Notes: generated from the sequence alone by a model not told the origin. 64,000 nt of DNA from Labia minor (GCA_963082975.1 OY720350.1:44470734-44534733); one strand, 5' to 3'; shown: positions 36,491 to 50,300, counted from the first letter of the stretch. Translations and numbers: made by a program.

Positions 36491-37599
36491 TTGCCAATAT
36501 ATATATATATATATTAAGAGGTAAATAAGTGATGTCTTACTTAATAATAAAAATAGAAGAATTTCTGTATTATTTTATTTTAATTAGAATATGTATTATT
36601 CATTGATAATTTTGAAATAACTATTTAAAATTTTATTATATTAAAATATATTTATTTATTTGTTAAACGTAATTTAAATATTGATGAGGGTTCAAATTCA
36701 ATTTTTATAAATTCAGTTCAATTTTGAAAGTATGGACACTGCTTAAAACTTCTTTCGATTGTTCTTTATTGTTTTAAACGGAACTTAAACCATAAGAAAT
36801 TAAATTTGTCTTGAATTTAATAAATATAAGCTAAAACTGCTAGAGCCACAAAATAAGTGTAATAAAAAATATTATTTTTATTGATGGTAATTTTATTATG
36901 ATTTTATGTTATATTTAGTACGAACAAATATAACGTTTTATAGTATGATGTGAAAGTACTATAAAAGTGCTTTATAAAGGTAGTATTCCACCAGCTGTTA
37001 AATTGCTTTCTTGCAAATGCTAATGTCATTCTAATTAAAATTATTATGTAATTCAAATTAAAATATTTTTACTAATAAATATGAATATATGAGTATGTGT
37101 TATTATCTTAAACATCTACCTAAATTTTTTAATTAATTTAACAAATTACTTACAATTTTGTAAGTTTAAATTTTTTTTTAAAACATATTGATTAAATTAT
37201 TTATTTGACCAATTGATTAGTCATAATCTATTTTATTTTTTATATTATATTAAATAATTATCGAAAAAAATTTTAATCCATTATCAAATAAGTATTTATG
37301 TAAATTTTGAATGAATTCAGTCAATATTTGTTCGTTTTTATTAATAATTAACGAAAAAAATTAGACATATGTTCCTTATGCTATTTCCTTCCTTGTCAAT
37401 TGTACAAACAGTGAAAATGATTGAAATATTATTATTAAAAAAAAACAAACTTTCTTTTTGTTATAAAACGGTTGAATTTTTAAAATTTTTCTATACCAAA
37501 TGGTATGCGTTAGATGAATGTATTGACGGTAGGTAATATTATTCAAGTTCAAGTGCAACTCTCTTTTTTTCTTGTCTAGATGAACGGGTTCTTCTTCAG

Positions 37600-37765
37600 T
37601 GATGTGAAATGACAAGGAAGCTCAATTCTCCGTTGCAGCGGGGGCCACACGCCACAATCGTTGACCAGCCAACCCACCTCAAACCAGTTCCCTTTCAATT
37701 TCAATCCAATCCGTGAGACAACTCGTCTACAGGAAAGTGGGTCGCAAATTTGTCGTTTTATTTTA
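37600..37765. promoter_or_regulatory. Isolated GC-richer block, possible enhancer
   Basis: About 165 bases of unique sequence about 2.2 kb upstream of the start of the 26.4-35.4 kb gene. It holds AAACCAGTT, which fits the Grainyhead-type consensus; Grainyhead is a known regulator of epidermal barrier genes. No convincing reading frame. Enhancer function is inference. Confidence 0.3.
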
Positions 37766-40209
37766 ATAAGAAAATGTATGATTAAACTCGAAGCATAACG
37801 AAAACATTAATAAATACTATAATTAAATGAAAACATTATATTTTATATTTATTTTATGAATATAATTGAAATAAATATAATATAATTATTTAAAATATGT
37901 AAATATATAATATATTAAAATATCTCTCAAAAATATTATATTTCGGAATTACCCCTTCCTTTCATAATGACAAAAGTTGATCTGATAATAATAAATATTA
38001 TAAATAATTATTATTCGAACTATTCATTTAACAAAAAGATAGTTTTAGAGATTTTTTATTTTATTTCTAATTTATTTATTTATTTTTATTGATTTAATTT
38101 AAAATTATAAGATTAATATAAAATTATATTTCTTTGAATTAAAACTCAACTTGATATAGCGTCTGATTATTTTTTATAAATATAATATTTTATATTTATT
38201 TATGTTAATTTATTCTTATTAAAAGTAATTTCTGTTTAGCAATATTAAAGAAGGTCGTAGTTGTTATTTTATATTTAGGCCCTGGAGTTTTGTACATTAC
38301 CTTTCTTTCTAATTGTATCAAGTTTATTTTTTATTCCAAGTTTACCTCAATTTTTTCCACCTCCCTCATTGGAGCCTCTTTTAAAAATACTTTTCTTTCT
38401 ACTGATTGTACGAATAACTAACCAATAGTTCCAGTCCAATAAACTGGTGGCCGTTCTAAATTCATCCATTGAGAGTTAATTCACACACAGGTGCATACCT
38501 TCTGTTCACTCAAAAAGATCTAAAAGAAATTAAATATTTTTTTTGTCCTGGTTTAAAGAACTAATGATCTAAGTAAAAATATTTTGAAAATATTATTAAA
38601 AAGTTGGCAGATAACTGATAAAAATTAGAATGATTTTTGATCAGTTATCTGCCAACTTTGAAAATTTTATTATCTTTAAGGACATAGTAATATAAATACT
38701 TTAGGGAGCTCTATAGGTATATTTATTTATTTACATTATTTTAATTGAATCAATTTTTTATTGTTTTATTCTAATACTTAAACTATTAAGAGTTTAATAA
38801 TTTTTAATTTTCTTTGATTTTTTCATAATTACTATATTTTACGCTCTAGTATAATAAAGTATATATATAAAGTACAATTAGAAATTAAAATTTACAAACC
38901 AATCATTAAAAAAAAAAATAATTGTAACATTCAAGTTTAAATTTGTTATTATATTAAATGAAGAATTATATTTATACAATTATTAATTCAATATTAAATT
39001 AAACTTATTAAGAATAATTTTACCTTTAAATAAATTAGGAATATATTAATTTTTTTAAAAATATTGTAATATATAAGCAGAAAAATGCTTATTTATATAT
39101 ATAATGGTGCGGAAATCTAGAAATATATTTTTTGAAAACATGTGAGAGAATATAAAGAAGTTGTTGGGATGGAGAATGAAAGACCTTTTGGTGTAACACA
39201 TCAAATAAACCAGCCGACAGAGACAATAGAAATATTTTCTATTAAAAGTAATGCATCCCATCTGGTCCATATGATATACCTCTTTGTTACCCAAGAGGGA
39301 GTGAGGGGTGGACAATTTTTCCAAGTTACATTCGAGGGGATGATGAGCTTCTACATTTTTAGACAGTTTTGATCATTCTTGGATAGAGTGTAAGGGAGGT
39401 GACTTCATGACTAAGTGAGAAAAACTACAAGGATCAACCCATGGACCAAGGAAGCTGTTGCCTGCCCAGATAAGGTGGAAGAAACGATACCTTGAGGAAA
39501 TAACCAAGAATCATCACATGAAGTCCTAGTGTTCCCTGAACTCATTATTGATTAAATAGCAGCTAAGTGGTCGACCCATATTTAAATAATTGCAATTACT
39601 TAATGAAACTCAATTTCATTTAATTTAAAATCTTCCTATTTATAACGGTACCTTATGAACTCTATAATTTATTTGTTATCTATTGTTATAATATTAATTC
39701 TTCTATATATTTTTATTAAATACATAATTTTAGTTTAATTTTATATATGCATTTTTAATCTGAACGAATTCAATTTTATCATTTCCCTTATCAACCTTAT
39801 CAACTGAGGAGGATATTCACAATAAGAGCAAAGTCAATTTTAATTTCATGAAATTAAAATATTTTAAGTAAAAGTGTTAAAATTGAAGGCATAGACAACA
39901 TTTTCTTTATATCTATATATCTTCATAAATCTAAGGATTATTTCTATATTAGAAAATTAAATATAAAAAACTTATTTTATTAATTTTATTCATTTTTTCA
40001 AAATTAAATCATTTCCTTTTCAAATATTACATCCGCTATTTTATATTAAAAAAGTAAACGGATATTAAGAAATTTAATAAAAATTTATAAATTAAATCAA
40101 AATATTTTTCTTAAAAATTCAATCATAATTTTTACTTTACCTTACTTTATATTTATTACTTTACTTTAGATATGTATAATTACTATTATATACTATTATA
40201 TAACCTTTA

Positions 40210-40241
<32 letters not shown>

Positions 40242-41299
40242 CAATTCAAACCTGAACTTATTGTATATATAGATGCTGTACTTGTAGAAGTTTCTCAATT
40301 ACTTTCACTGTCAAGTAACTTTTTTTAAAAATTTTCATAATTACATATTTACATTCTAATAATTATTTTTAATCCAAGAAACAAATATTACTAGCTAAAA
40401 ATTTCGAGATAATATTTATTAAATGCAATATATTATTTAATTGATTAAAATGAAAATGAATTAAAATTATTTTCATAAATTTTGATTTTAAAATCCAAGA
40501 GGAATTTAAAAGAATAATTTATTGTTATTAGAATTATGTAAGAAAGTTTAATAAAATAATTTTAAAAATATATTGAGAAATTATTATTTTAAATTATTTA
40601 TTTCAATTATCACTAAATAAACTGATTATTTTTTACTTTTTTTCATGAGAATTTTACATCTGAAATAACACCTTATATTTAATAACACGATATATTTATT
40701 TTTAATTATAATTTAAATAAAAAAATCACTAAATAATCGTTTATTGGGATCATTGAATATTAATTTAATAGTTTATTATACATAATTGAAGAAAATTTGA
40801 AAAAACAAATAAATTTTTTAGATTTTTTTTATGAATTGCTTTTTAGTATTTAATTAGGATTTTTCTATATGTATATTAGATTCAGTGTCATATAAGTAGG
40901 AATAATAAAAATAATTTTTGTTAACATTAAAAAATATTTATTTATTTATTAAATTATAATAAGTATATATAAATTATTACAATTTTATATCAGTTATAAA
41001 AAAAAGTTCATAATTAGATGTAAATTTTTAATTCATTTCGACACTTATTGAGAGGATCCTTAAATAAACATAATTACGATATTTTTTGTTATATTTTTTC
41101 ATGAATTTAATTTTGATGTAAATTTATGGTAGATCTGAATATATTAAGAGCGAAATATCCCCTCAGGCTTGGTTAGATTAGAAAGTGAATGTTGTTGGTT
41201 GGTGGATGTCAGTCAGTCTCGTGGTAATTATTTTTTTTCTTTTTTTCTTTTCTTTCTTTTTCTCTTAATCCATTGAATTACTCCCAATTTTCCTTTCGT
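37766..41299. other. Intergenic DNA between obst-A and the next CPAP3 gene
   Basis: Mostly AT-rich. More complex unique blocks are at 38380-38530 and 39120-39560; the latter has short open frames on both strands (39142-39372 plus) with no recognisable product. An inverted pair (AGTTGGCAGATAACTGAT at 38602 and its complement at 38641) forms a strong hairpin. (TA)n at 40219-40240. Confidence 0.4.
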
Positions 41300-41363
41300 T
41301 CAAGGCCTTTTTGGTTTTGGCTTTGTACTTGGCGCATCTTCACTATCTTTAAACCAATCCTCA
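41300..41363 (-). CDS. obst-A: obst-A exon 5: EDWFKD and Lys/Pro-rich C terminus
   Basis: ATTTTCAG acceptor, then T GAG GAT TGG TTT AAA GAT, reading EDWFKDSEDAPSTKPKPKRP and TGA. The EDW(Y/F)KD motif right after the sixth cysteine is the known C-terminal signature of obstructor-A, and frame and phase fit exon 4 exactly. Confidence 0.88.
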
Positions 41364-44300
41364 CTGAAAATAAAAAAAATATATAAGTATATTACTTCAT
41401 GACTCTAATGCAAAAACGATTTTAACTAATTATTTCAAAAAAAGTCAAAAATTCAACTAAAGATCAATTTTTCATTACTTCAGATTAATTAATCATCTAT
41501 TAAGGTTAAACAAATGTAGGTATATATATTAATATCAATGATATTACATTAAGCTTAGAACTATATCAATAGTCTTATTTTCATTAGAATATAATAATAT
41601 TTATTTATATTATTTATTTGACTAAAATAACTTATTTATGATTTTTTGAGATATATAATGTAAAATTATACTACATATATTGATAAAAGCAGTAATTACA
41701 TTTTTTAACTATTTTCTATAAATAGAAATTTTGTGTTCTAACAAATAATATTTCTTTCAAAAATTTTAACTAATAATTTAGTAATCCAGAATGCAATATT
41801 TAATATTGTTTGGGTAGTTTACAATATTATATTTATATTAGTATATATTTTGGTTTGTATTTAAAAATTTGATGAATTATTTCATTATTTTATAATCAAT
41901 TTAAATATTTTAATAAATTATTTTTAGCAAAGTTTTTAAAAAAATATTTTTTTTCCTCTTCTCCTTTTCTTGAAAATTTAAATGTATTAGGTATATCAGA
42001 AATTATAACAAAAATTTATAAATTAATATATTCACATACATTAAGTAATTATTTTTTCAAAGCTACTATAAATTCTTCTTTCTCTATTAACAATAGTGAA
42101 AGAAGAATAATTATATAATTTAATTATTTATTATAATTATATTTAATATTTTTATTATAAATAAATAATAAATTATTTGGTTTTTAAATAATTTTAATTA
42201 AAATTTCCTGACTAATAAATTAAAATTAATTTTAAATTAGTTTTCATAATGCTTACTAATTAAATTTGTGCTGCCTGTGACCCAATATTATACTCATTTT
42301 ACCTAAATATCACAAGTAATATAAATATTTCTTATATTTTTTTTTGAATTTGTGTTTATTAAAAACAAAAATAAAAATGTAAAATCACACTAAAAATCAA
42401 TCTACTTAAATCATCATAAGCATTGAAATTATAATTATTTTCACAAGTTGATGTTAAAATTAAAATGTAAATATTACTTTTCTAAAATAATAGAAATTAC
42501 AAATACAATTTAAATACTTTCTATTTTTTAAGCTCACTCAATACTCTTGAATAAGTAAATTTCTTTTTTTATAACTTTATTGGTTTTCTATCTTTAAGAG
42601 TAATAATTATTTTTCAGATTTGTCTATAAATATATTTACCAACTATTATAATATAGTTTTAGATTTGTTAAAATAACATAATTACTAATTTATAAATTAG
42701 TAATGAATTTTAAGTTGATCTTTTAACAAAAAAGACCAAATTTTTAAAAATTTCGAAAAAACAATTTACTAATTAATTATAAAGTAAGTAATCACTTTCC
42801 TATTAATTTACCCCCCTTCGATCCTCAAAATCGCTTAATAATTATTTATATATATATATATAAATATTTCATTAATAATACTATGATTTTTTTTTAATAT
42901 AAACAATTTAAAAACAAATTTTAATAACTTGATTATAATATATATAAAAAATAAAAAATGTTAAAATTCTTAAAAATAAAATATTTTGAATATTATTATA
43001 ATTAATATAAATAAATATAAATTTTTAATCGTTAGTAATAAATAAATTTAAATTTCCATTTGAGAATTAATAAAATAGAGAACATACTACAACAACAACT
43101 TAAGAAATTTTATGTAAATAAGTCTAATGTATCGAGAACATAATTTTTATCAATGAAAAACAAACAGAATAATAAGTTGCTTGAATTATATACCATTTTT
43201 ACCGACTGACGATAGTAAGGGAGGTATTGTTTTCACACCAAATTTCACATGTGGAGATTTTTACATATCTCCACGAATCATGCATTTTCTAAACAGAAAA
43301 AAGTATTTTTAGCATGATGTCTGTCCGTCCGTCTGTCCGTCCGTCTGTCCGTCCGTCTGTCCGTCCGTCTGTCCGTCCGTATAGATGTGTACAGCCTGAA
43401 CGGCTCAACCGATTTTGATGAAATTTGGTATATTTACTTAATGCATCAGTGGGATGAATTGATCAACTTTTGGTGCAAATCCGTGAACCGGAAGTGGTAG
43501 TATTAGCGATCGACGATAGGAAGGGAAGGGTTATTTTCACACCAAATTTCACATGAGGAGATTTTTTTTATATATCACCACGAATCATGCACTTTGTATT
43601 GGTTTTATCCTCGGGAAAATCATATTTATTAGTTTTTTCTTGATTTAAAATTATATGACGTCATCCAGACATTCATGACGTCATAGCCTGGTCTTGCATA
43701 TATATATATATATTATAAATAAAATAAAATTAAAAATATTTATGTTATATGCCTATATGTTTTTTATTACATTAATAGATATATTAAAATTATTTGAAAT
43801 TGTTTCTGTAGCTGGAAATTAATTTACTTCAAACCGTCGGTCGGTTCGGACCTGGCCACAGGTCAACTTATTAATAAATAAGTAAGTTAACTTATCATAT
43901 AAAAAATACAGACTTTCAATACCAAATCACTACCAAATTCTAAATATTTTTTTACTTAGAAATTAAATTTATTTATAAAAAAATGTGTATTAATCTACTT
44001 AAAAAATTTCAAATTTCAACGAATGATTATTATTAATTAACGAATGATTATTATTAATGGCATATTTAATTAATGAAAAATATTCACAAAATATTTAAGT
44101 CTCAGTATTAGTTTTAGATGATTATTAATAAATAAAGATTTCAATTCAAATGGATTTTAGATCTACATCTTAAATAATTATGTTGTAAAATTATTATCAA
44201 TGATAAATATTTCATGAGAAATTAAATTCATTTGTAAATTATTTTAATATTAATAAACTCCATAAAAATATTAGATTTGACATATTATTTAGCAATGATC

Positions 44301-47300
44301 TTTTTCTAAGAAGAACAATTACTTTTGTCTATAAATCATATTATGCTAATTTAGGTTATGTAGTGGATTTTTTACATTAAAAATATAAATAATAGGTTGG
44401 GGAAAAAGAAATCCATTATTTTTACGTGAACTTCAAGACTTTATTTAACATGTTTTGCATTGTCCGATTTAGGTCAAATATGCACCATTTTGTTCTATAA
44501 TTTGTTGCCATTTTAATGGTAGCTTCATTATGCCTCTCTCATAAAAGTCTTGGTCCTTATTAGCGAAAAACTCCAGCAATTGATTTTCACACTCTTCCCT
44601 TGATGCCAATTTCTTATCACTAAAACACGCTTTGACCACGATCGCTTTCGCATAATGTTGTCGTATGTGACCCATTTCTCATCCCCAGTCACCATCCGTT
44701 TAAGAAATGGGTTGATTTCATTACGTTTGGCCAAGGCTTCGCAGATGGAAATTCGATCCATCATGTTTTTTGGTGTTAATTGGTGTGGCACCCAAACATC
44801 TCAAGCTTTTTTTTAAACCCAGCTTTGTGCAAATGGTTTAAAACTGTTTTGTGGTCGATCTTAAACTCCTGGGCGATGCTACGACTACTAACATGCCGGT
44901 CCACTTCGATGATTTCAGTGACTTTGTCGACATTTTCGACGACGGGCCTGCCTGTGCGAGGGGCATCCTTAACGTCAAAAATACCCGAACGGAATCGACG
45001 AAACCAAAATTGCGCGTAATTAGCTGTTACAGTATCGGGACCATAAACACTATTTACATTTTCAGCCGCCTGACTTGCATTTTCGCCCTTATCAAAGAAA
45101 AACTGTAAAATGTACCGAATTTTCTCTTTGTTGACTTCCATCTTTAACGCCGTGTAACTCAGAACTGAATGGACAAAACAAAAAACTGCAAACGAATTCT
45201 TTTAGTGCGAACTGTTACCTTGACAACGAGCATAAATTTGAAATTGTTTGATCGATAATTTACGAGATATCGATCACTACAGCCATCTACCGAAAAAATA
45301 ATGGATTTCTTTTTCCCCAACCTAATATATAGTTAATTTAACCCTTTGCACTCGTATGTCCCCGTACAGGGGTTGTAAACAGGGATGAAAATTTTGTATT
45401 TTGAGATTTGAACCATTAACCCTTAAAGTTGAAAAGTAATATGTTCTCATAAAAATAATTTTATCCTAATCGATTATGAAAAAAAATTCCGAGTTGATAG
45501 GTACTCGTTTTCAAGAACCAAGAGCAGAACAATATAACCTCGTACAATACTAGAGGTAAAAAATCGACTGTAACAACTAACCCTCTAATATTTTAGATAT
45601 AAGATCATAGACGGACCACAATATAATAAAGACAAAATTTACAATTGAGATTGAATTAATTAAAAAACATTTTTAACCAGTCTAAAGTAAATTGAGATGC
45701 TTATAAAGACCAATCTATCAAAATTTTCTTTTAGAAATATTCTATTTTTTCAGAAATGTCGATATATTTACTAGAAATGATCTTATATAAAATAAAAGCT
45801 CCTAAAATAAATTACATTTGAAATCAAATAAATAAAGTTTACCTCATAACACCACTACACTTATGTTAAAATAAGAATAAAGTAAGCAGCAAAATTAAGA
45901 ATATTAAAGACAATTTTCCGAGATAATTTACTTCTGGGTGAAAAATATGTAGAGAGGTTAAAGAACCACAAACATAATTAATAAGCTTTTAACATACATA
46001 ATTGTGAAATATCTTTTAAGGAATAGCTCCTTTACTTTGAAAATCTCGAAAAACTTTCGGAAAATATATTGGGAGTTTGAAATGAGAGAGAGATAGAAAT
46101 TATTTTTATTAACTATCATGATTTTCGAAAAGATGAGTAAAATTAAAAAAACAAGAAATCTCCAAATATGGTAGAATCAAAATTTAAAAAACATGTAAAG
46201 ACAGATGTAATTAAATCACAAAAGTGGACACAATCAGGATTCATCAACTATTTTAACTGCTGGATAAATTAGGAAATAAAGACCTTAGAACAATGTAAAG
46301 TAAATAAAACATTGCAGAGCAAAAGATTGGACGTTTAGAAAGGATGGAGAAAAGAAAAGATGGTTTCAAAATGGAACAATAGTCAAAAAATCTTTGGTCC
46401 AAATATTTTACTAAGTCCATGGCAAAAACAAAGTTTTAATTTTGCTAAAAGAATTTAAAAAGCATTTAATAATTTATTCGTTTTATCTAAAACATTTATA
46501 TATTGGTAAAAATAAATTTTTGAATTAATTAAAGCATATCTTTTGAATTTACTTTATAATATTTTACTATCAAACATAAAACAAATTTTAAAAAATTAAT
46601 AATTTATGTTTGTACGGAAAAAGTTTATATTAAAATTAAAAACTTAAAAATTAATTGATACTAACCATCCTTGCACATTTTCAGGTGCATCACATTTCTG
46701 AAGTTCATCGTTGTAAACTTGACCATCCGTACAGCCTAATTCTCTGGGTTCTTTTCCATTCAAGCACACATAAAATCGTTGACAATCTGTTGGGTGGGCG
46801 AATTTAGGATGTGCTACTGCTTGGCCATTGGCATCTGCCTGGGGTTCTGATGGGCATGAAAATCCATCCTTTAATGATGCTGCAAAAGGTAAAAAAAATA
46901 ATAAATAATTACTATTAAGTTTTCTACATCTATAAAGATGAATGTTATATTAATTTTACATTGTTGTGCTCTGCATCCTTCACGAGCTGCGGTATCAGGC
47001 CATACGCAAAGGCCTTGGTATTCATCGAAATGGAGTCCCGGGGTACATGTCATTTCTGTAGCATCCCCCTCAATGCAGTTATAGAAAATGTTGCACACAC
47101 CGGGATCAGGATGGGCGAAGAAACCATTGCGTCTTGGGCAGTTACCTTTACCTCGGGGTGGTTCTGCAATTAATATAATTTTATTAGAAAAGTTTATAAA
47201 AAAATAATTGATTCATTCATCCCTCTTAAAAATTCATTTGATTTAATGGAGATAGAATTTCTGATATTTTTTTAAAAAGAAAATGACAATGTTCTTAACT

Positions 47301-50300
47301 ACAGACGGATTTTGTTTAGCTCTTATACAGTGGCGTACCTAGCACTTTTGCCGCTCGGGGCGATCTCCATTTTGCCGCCCTTTTTATTATAAGTCAATCA
47401 AATAGTGGTTTTTATCAATTAATACACATAAATAAATTATTAAGTTATTTAATCAATATTAATTAATACACAGAGAGTAAATTTTTTTACACATATTTGT
47501 ATGCACTCTTAAACATCTTATATATAAAATTTACTCTTCTTGCTTTCATACTAGAAAAATCGTGTATAATGCTCTCAAAATTTATATTTATTTTTTTTCC
47601 GCGGGCCCTGCTTTTCAAAAGAATAATCGATAATTTAAAAAAATATTGGTATATCACTTCAAAGTAATCATATAAACTTTTCAAAAGAAAGGACATTTAT
47701 AAACTGATATCAAAAAATTTTAGTTAGGAAAAATTGCCGAACAAAATCGTAAAGATGCGTTTACGAATTCAACGAATTTTAATGAATACAATAAAATAAA
47801 ATTATTATCCTGTTCTTGAAATTAGAATTTAAAATTTACACTAAAATGCATTTATATACACCGAGGAATAATATTCGAAATCATATAGTTAATCATAATT
47901 TATATAAATCAAATAGTAAACTTATAATAATCATAATAATAATTTATTATTCAAGAAAGAAAAAAAATAAATATGAAATGAATAAGTTGCTTTTTACAAC
48001 TATAACTAAATATAAAAAATGCCGCCCCTAGATAAGTGCCGCCAGGTGCGGACCGCACCCACCGCCCCTCTCCCTCCCCTAGGTATGCCACTGCTCTTAT
48101 AACAACTTCTTATTCCTTTCTATTGTTATCTCTATTATATGTAACTATACGTGATATTTCAAATTTTTTTTATATTTTGACATTTACTAAAAGGAACATT
48201 AGATAAATATTGATTTTAATTATATTTTATTAATTAATTAACAATTAATAAAAATTTATAAATTTATTTTTATTTTACTTGTTTATGTGTTTATCAATCT
48301 ATTTCATGAAATATTACATATTATTTAAAAAAAATATAATTACAATATACTGAAGAGTTTAATAGAAGTTAACAAAATATTTAAATATATCTATTTTTTT
48401 TCAATATAAACTTATTATTATATTACTAAAGTAATTAAAATTTATCTTAAATAATAATATATAGGTATATTGAGTAGAATAAAGACTGCTTAAGTGGAAA
48501 GGCTATGAATTAAAATTAATTTTTTGTCAGAATTTTTTTAGTTGAAATATTTTAATAAACTATACACACAGTTTTCTAAAATTTTTGTTAATTCAAGTTC
48601 TAAAATTTTGAAAGCCTTGAAATATAAATTTTTGCAGCTGGGGAGATATTAGAAGAAGATTATTATTATTTTATTTTATGTGGGAGTAATAAGCGATTCT
48701 TTAATTAACAAGTCCTAACTTTTTATATGATCATTACAAATACGAAATACATTTAGTAGTTATATTTTTTTTTAAATTTTAAAAGTTGAAATCTTTGGAT
48801 AAAGAGACTATGAGTCAATATTCAAAATTTTAAAATTAAGTAAATATTAAAAATATCATTCTCCTTTAATAATTATTCATCAGAATTTATTTTATATAAA
48901 AAGTATTATATTTTTTAAAATTAATGATTAAACTTAAATTTAATTTAATTATATTTAATAGAAATAAGAAATCAATAATTTGATAAATTCATTAATGAAA
49001 TATACTTAAAAATAATATAAAATTTGTGTTTCCTTACGTAATTCAAGTCGATCTCCACATTCCACATTATGTGGCTGGTCACATTTATTTATTTTTCTAA
49101 TTTGTGGATCAAAAACAAGACCATCTGGGCAGAGTTTCATTTGTGCTTCGCCTCCGTCGCATACATAATATTTGTCGCACTGTCTAGAATCTTCATATTG
49201 ACCATCTTTTTTTGGACATTCAAAACCAGCCGACCAAACACCTAAAAGAATGAAATTAAATATTTTGTTGAATATATTTTAATAAATTTTGTTTTAATTA
49301 AAATTATAAAAGTGAATATATATGTTTACAAATAAAAAAAACTTTTGTACATCCTATGCAAGGACAGAGCCTAACAAGTTGATTATATTATATAGGTAGT
49401 GTTCTATGATCAGTAGAACGGGTCCTATCAACCTTTATCTTGATTTTCATGATCGGAGGCGCTACTTTTTATCAAATAGCTTTCCAAGCCGTCTATTTTT
49501 ACAAATAATCTCTAAATTAAATTTGGAAAATAATATAATTTATTATAAATAATATTCTAATAAAATGTGGAATAGTAGTTTAATCCATCAGATTTTTTTA
49601 TTCATTGTAAAAATATGTATCTCTATTTAAAATTAGAAATATGATCATTTTTTTTTTAAAATTAAGTTAAAAATTTTCATTGATAATTTATTTTATTCTA
49701 TCGGCATTTTTATATTAGTATTATATACATATCTGTATTTTAAGTTATTCCTATCTTGTTGAATTTCTAATTTATATACAATGGTAAGATATAAATAAGT
49801 ATACATTCATAAAAGGAGTGAATAAATCATTATTCTGGCTATAAGCCAGGATTAGAACTTGTATCGGATACATTTTAATCATTTCCATGAAATAAAGACT
49901 GTAGTGATGGATTATAAAAATATTATGTAAATTGTCATTGGATGAAAAATCAACACGTAATCTAATATTTTCTTTCTTGATTAAAAAACAGGATGTAATA
50001 CAATCAAATAATACTTATATAAAATACTATAAATATAAATATAATAAATTAGGACTAAAAATAAAATTGAATTCATATATTTAATAACCATATTTAGTTT
50101 AGAAAGAATGAAATTGGTATAGTTTACTTAAATTTTTAGGATTTAAAATTATACTATTCGGAGATTAATTACTTAGTTTTACTATCTCGCCTATGTTGAG
50201 ATTTTGATGTTTTTATACGTTTTGAAGGTTCCTGAATCATTTTCACTAAGGTTGAAATAAATGTCAGTGTGTGTGTGTGTATGTAATCAAGATTGCGCAA

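Larger units (their letters stand above)
41364..46665 (-). other. obst-A: Last intron of obst-A (5.3 kb)
   Basis: GTTAGT to TTTTCAG. It contains one copy of the GACCTG repeat, a mariner remnant and a solo TTAA-type end, and is otherwise AT-rich. 46000-46460 is more complex and may be a decayed transposon interior; no domain recognised. Confidence 0.6.

Noticed and set aside
39142-39372. 76-codon plus-strand frame and 89-codon minus-strand frame
   Set aside because: No recognisable domain, no splice context, and both strands are open only because the block is GC-richer than its surroundings.
43318-43383. Possible CRISPR-like array (regular GTCCGTCCGTCT units)
   Set aside because: A plain microsatellite inside a dispersed repeat, without spacers.
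44780-45108. Plus-strand open frames of 79 and 85 codons
   Set aside because: Antisense to the mariner transposase fragment.
46240-46275. Alternative terminal exon for obst-A (CCAG then CAGTTAA)
   Set aside because: It would complete the cysteine but stop after one residue. The exon at 41363-41300 restores the conserved EDWFKD motif and is clearly better.
46871-47098. Single-exon reading of the CNIFYNC frame starting at an internal Met
   Set aside because: It is obst-A exon 3 read on into the intron; the donor at 46959 ends the coding part.
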